The notes below the pieces were generated by a model. The model had not been told where the DNA came from, did no database searches, and worked only from the letters and a program-made list of their open reading frames with translations. A stretch of DNA of 64,000 nt from Theropithecus gelada (taxonomy: Eukaryota; Chordata; Mammalia; Primates; Cercopithecidae), in assembly GCF_003255815.1 (NCBI RefSeq), contig NC_037682.1, positions 42,718,421-42,782,420 of the forward strand. Reading direction: 5' to 3'. Shown here piece after piece: positions 62,026 to 64,000 of this stretch. Position numbers and translations under genes: made by a program. Each line of letters opens with the position of its first letter. Position 1 is the stretch's first letter.

Positions 62026-62450
62026 TTTTCTGGTATTCAGTTATTTGACTTCTCAGCAGCATTCAATACCATGGCCTATCCTCTCTTTTTTGAAACTGGG
62101 CTTGGAATTCTATTGTTATAACATACATGACACCACTCTATCCTAGTTTCCTCTTACCTCTCCAGCAATTTTTTTACAGTCTACTTTTTTGTCTCTTCTT
62201 CTTCTAATCATCCTTTAAATATTCAAGATTTCTCAGTATTTAATAACTGCTGCCTCTTTTTTGTAGTGCTCTCACCCCATGTGATCTCATCCATTTCTGT
62301 GGCGTTAAATACTACCTATATGGTATGAATTGCACAGTTTATATCTTTAGCCTGGCGGTCTCATCATAGCTTCAGGACCAATATCCCCACTTGAATGTCT
62401 CACAAGCCTCTCATACCAAACACCCAAACCAACTCTAAATATCAGAGAGA
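62026..62450. other. No feature recognised
   Basis: Unique sequence between the LTR and the L1 5' end. Confidence 0.45.
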
Positions 62451-64000
62451 GGGTGGAGCAAGATGGCCAAACAGAAACCAATCATTCCCCTGCCTCCCCA
62501 GCAAGGACACTGAGTTAAGATATGTATACAGAAAAAAGATCTTCATAGCAACCAAAAATCAGGTGAGAACTCATAGTGCCTGGTGTTAACTACATATTGG
62601 TAAAAGAGGTACTGAAGTGATTTAAAAACAGCCCTGAATCACAAATGCCACCCCTTCCTCACACCAGGAAGCAGCAGCCTCTGAGCACTGAGAGAGGGAG
62701 AACACAGCAATTGTAAAGCAATGAATTCAGTGCTGTCCTGTTACAGCAGAAAGGAAAACCGGACCACACTCATCCTGCCCACAGAGGGAACATTTAAACC
62801 AGCCCTAGTGGGAATCTGAATTCCTGCAGATCTCACCAACATGGGCTACAGGCTATAGCAGTCTGTGCCTCCAAGTAAACTTGAAAGGCAGTCTAGGTCA
62901 TAAACTCAGGAAAGTCCTTGTGTTGAGTTAGGCCCATAGACAATGGACTGAAAGGGCACACGGCATACTGATAAACCAGCTGGGGCAGCCAAGGGAGTTC
63001 TGGCATCACTCCTCCCCTAACCTCAGGTGGCACAGCTCATGTCTCCAAAAGAGACCCTTTCCTTTCACTTGAGGAGAACAGAGGGAAGAGTGGGGAGGAC
63101 TTTGTTTTGCATGTAGGATCCCAGCCCAGCCACAGCAGAATAAGGGACTGATCAGAGTAGTGAGGCCCCTGTTCCAGACACTACCTCCCAGATGACATTT
63201 CTAGATACACGCTGGGCCAGAAGGGAACGGAACCTGCTGCCTTGCAGGAAAGGACCCACTACTGGCAGCATTTATCACCTGCTAACTGAAGAACCCTTGG
63301 GCCCTGAACAACCGGCAGTAATGCCCAGGTACTATATCGAAGGCCTTGGTGAGCCTCTGAGATTTGCTGACTTCAGGTGAGACTCAGTACATAACCAGCC
63401 ATGGTAGCTAGGGGGCAAAATTCCTTCTACTTGAGAAAAGCTGAGGGAAAAGTAAAGGGGACATTTTTTCCCGCACTTTGGGCACCAACAAGGGGAGGAA
63501 GGGACCAAGTGTGATCCTGAGGTCTTTGATTCTAGGACTTGACTCTTGGTTGACATTTTTGGACCTGCCCTGGGCCAGAGGGAAGCCCACTGCTCTGAAG
63601 GACGAGTCCCGGGCCAGGCGGCATTCACAACACACCTAAGAGACTTTGGGCCTTAAGGGAACATTGGAGGTAGTCTGCCAATACTTCTCACGGCCTGGGG
63701 TGGCAGTGGCTGTGGGAAGAGGCTTCTCTGCCTTTAGAAAGGTATAGGGAGAGTGGTAAGGACTGCCTTGTGTGCCTTGAGTGCCAGCTCAGCTGCAGAA
63801 CTTTAGAACATTGAATAGACTCCTAAAGTTTTTGACTCTCATCCCTGACTCCCAAATGGCACTTCTGGACCCACCCAGGACTTGGGGCACCTTGCTGCAC
63901 TGAACGGACAAACACAGGCCTGGCTGGCTTTACTATCTGCTGAATGTAGTACCCCAGGGCCTTAAGCAAATATAGACAGTAGAAAGGGAGTTATTGTAAG
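62450..64000 (+). mobile_element. L1 5' UTR (older subfamily), sense, runs off the window
   Basis: Opens ggtggagcaagatggccaaa, like primate L1 5' ends, then GC-richer sequence. From about 62990, three related units follow one another (anchors at 63068, 63430 and 63734 for the cttgag-a-ag..aggga block; 63195, 63554 and 63862 for the acatttctgga-like block), spacing about 300-360 bp. ORF1 would be beyond the right edge. Frames inside it are not genes. Confidence 0.75.

Noticed and set aside
63192..63635. Short frames near the right edge
   Set aside because: They lie in the L1 5' UTR repeat units and have no independent support.
1..64000. tRNA, rRNA, snRNA or miRNA genes
   Set aside because: I saw no tRNA-like A/B box pairs outside Alus, no rRNA, and no convincing conserved hairpin gene; a covariance-model scan would be needed to exclude small ones.

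Overview
This is a stretch of primate nuclear DNA, most probably from an Old World monkey (macaque/baboon group). It is AT-rich and intron-like, packed with Alu, L1, L2, MIR and MaLR LTR copies, and has only two recognisable protein-coding loci. The species call rests on two things. The best-preserved Alu (23430-23735) has the diagnostic look of the AluYR-type subfamilies of cercopithecoid monkeys. The FANCF protein is full length but differs from the human protein (recalled from memory) at a few per cent of residues.

Layout. GAS2 lies on the minus strand and runs off the left edge: coding exon 3 at 1726-1847 and coding exon 2, with the start codon, at 11963-12107. They are joined by a ~10.1 kb intron, and together encode residues 1-89, the beginning of the calponin-homology domain. 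A ~300 bp CpG-dense patch at 20041-20345 is the best candidate for the GAS2 promoter and noncoding first exon (inference). From 20.4 to 55.5 kb there is no gene I can support. That stretch is intergenic DNA with many repeats, three long homopurine/homopyrimidine tracts (27.4, 33.4 and 34.7 kb), a local 107-110 bp duplication (40.7 and 43.2 kb), a ~1.1 kb AT-rich palindromic block (44.5-45.6 kb) and a 7 kb old L1 (46.1-53.2 kb) that carries a solo MaLR LTR and has lost its endonuclease region. FANCF is on the plus strand as a single-exon gene, CDS 55976-57100, with CCAAT boxes and an ETS site just upstream and a long 3' UTR holding an antisense Alu and a MIR/L2-derived poly(A) signal near 59170. 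Past it are an old antisense L1M, an antisense MaLR solo LTR (61645-62020) and the 5' end of another L1 with internally repeated units (62450 to the right edge).

How the genes relate. GAS2 and FANCF are divergently oriented with about 36 kb between the CpG patch and the FANCF start codon. This agrees with the FANCF-GAS2 order I recall for human 11p. They are not functionally coupled as far as is known: FANCF is an adaptor of the Fanconi anaemia core ubiquitin ligase, and GAS2 is an actin/microtubule-associated caspase substrate.

I found no undescribed gene system. The most interesting item is structural: the AT-rich palindrome at 44.5-45.6 kb resembles the PATRR class of breakage-prone palindromes. 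Several smaller signatures of template switching, twin priming and local duplication are also listed. Repeat names are assigned by eye; boundaries are approximate (usually within 5-20 bases) unless a target-site duplication fixes them.
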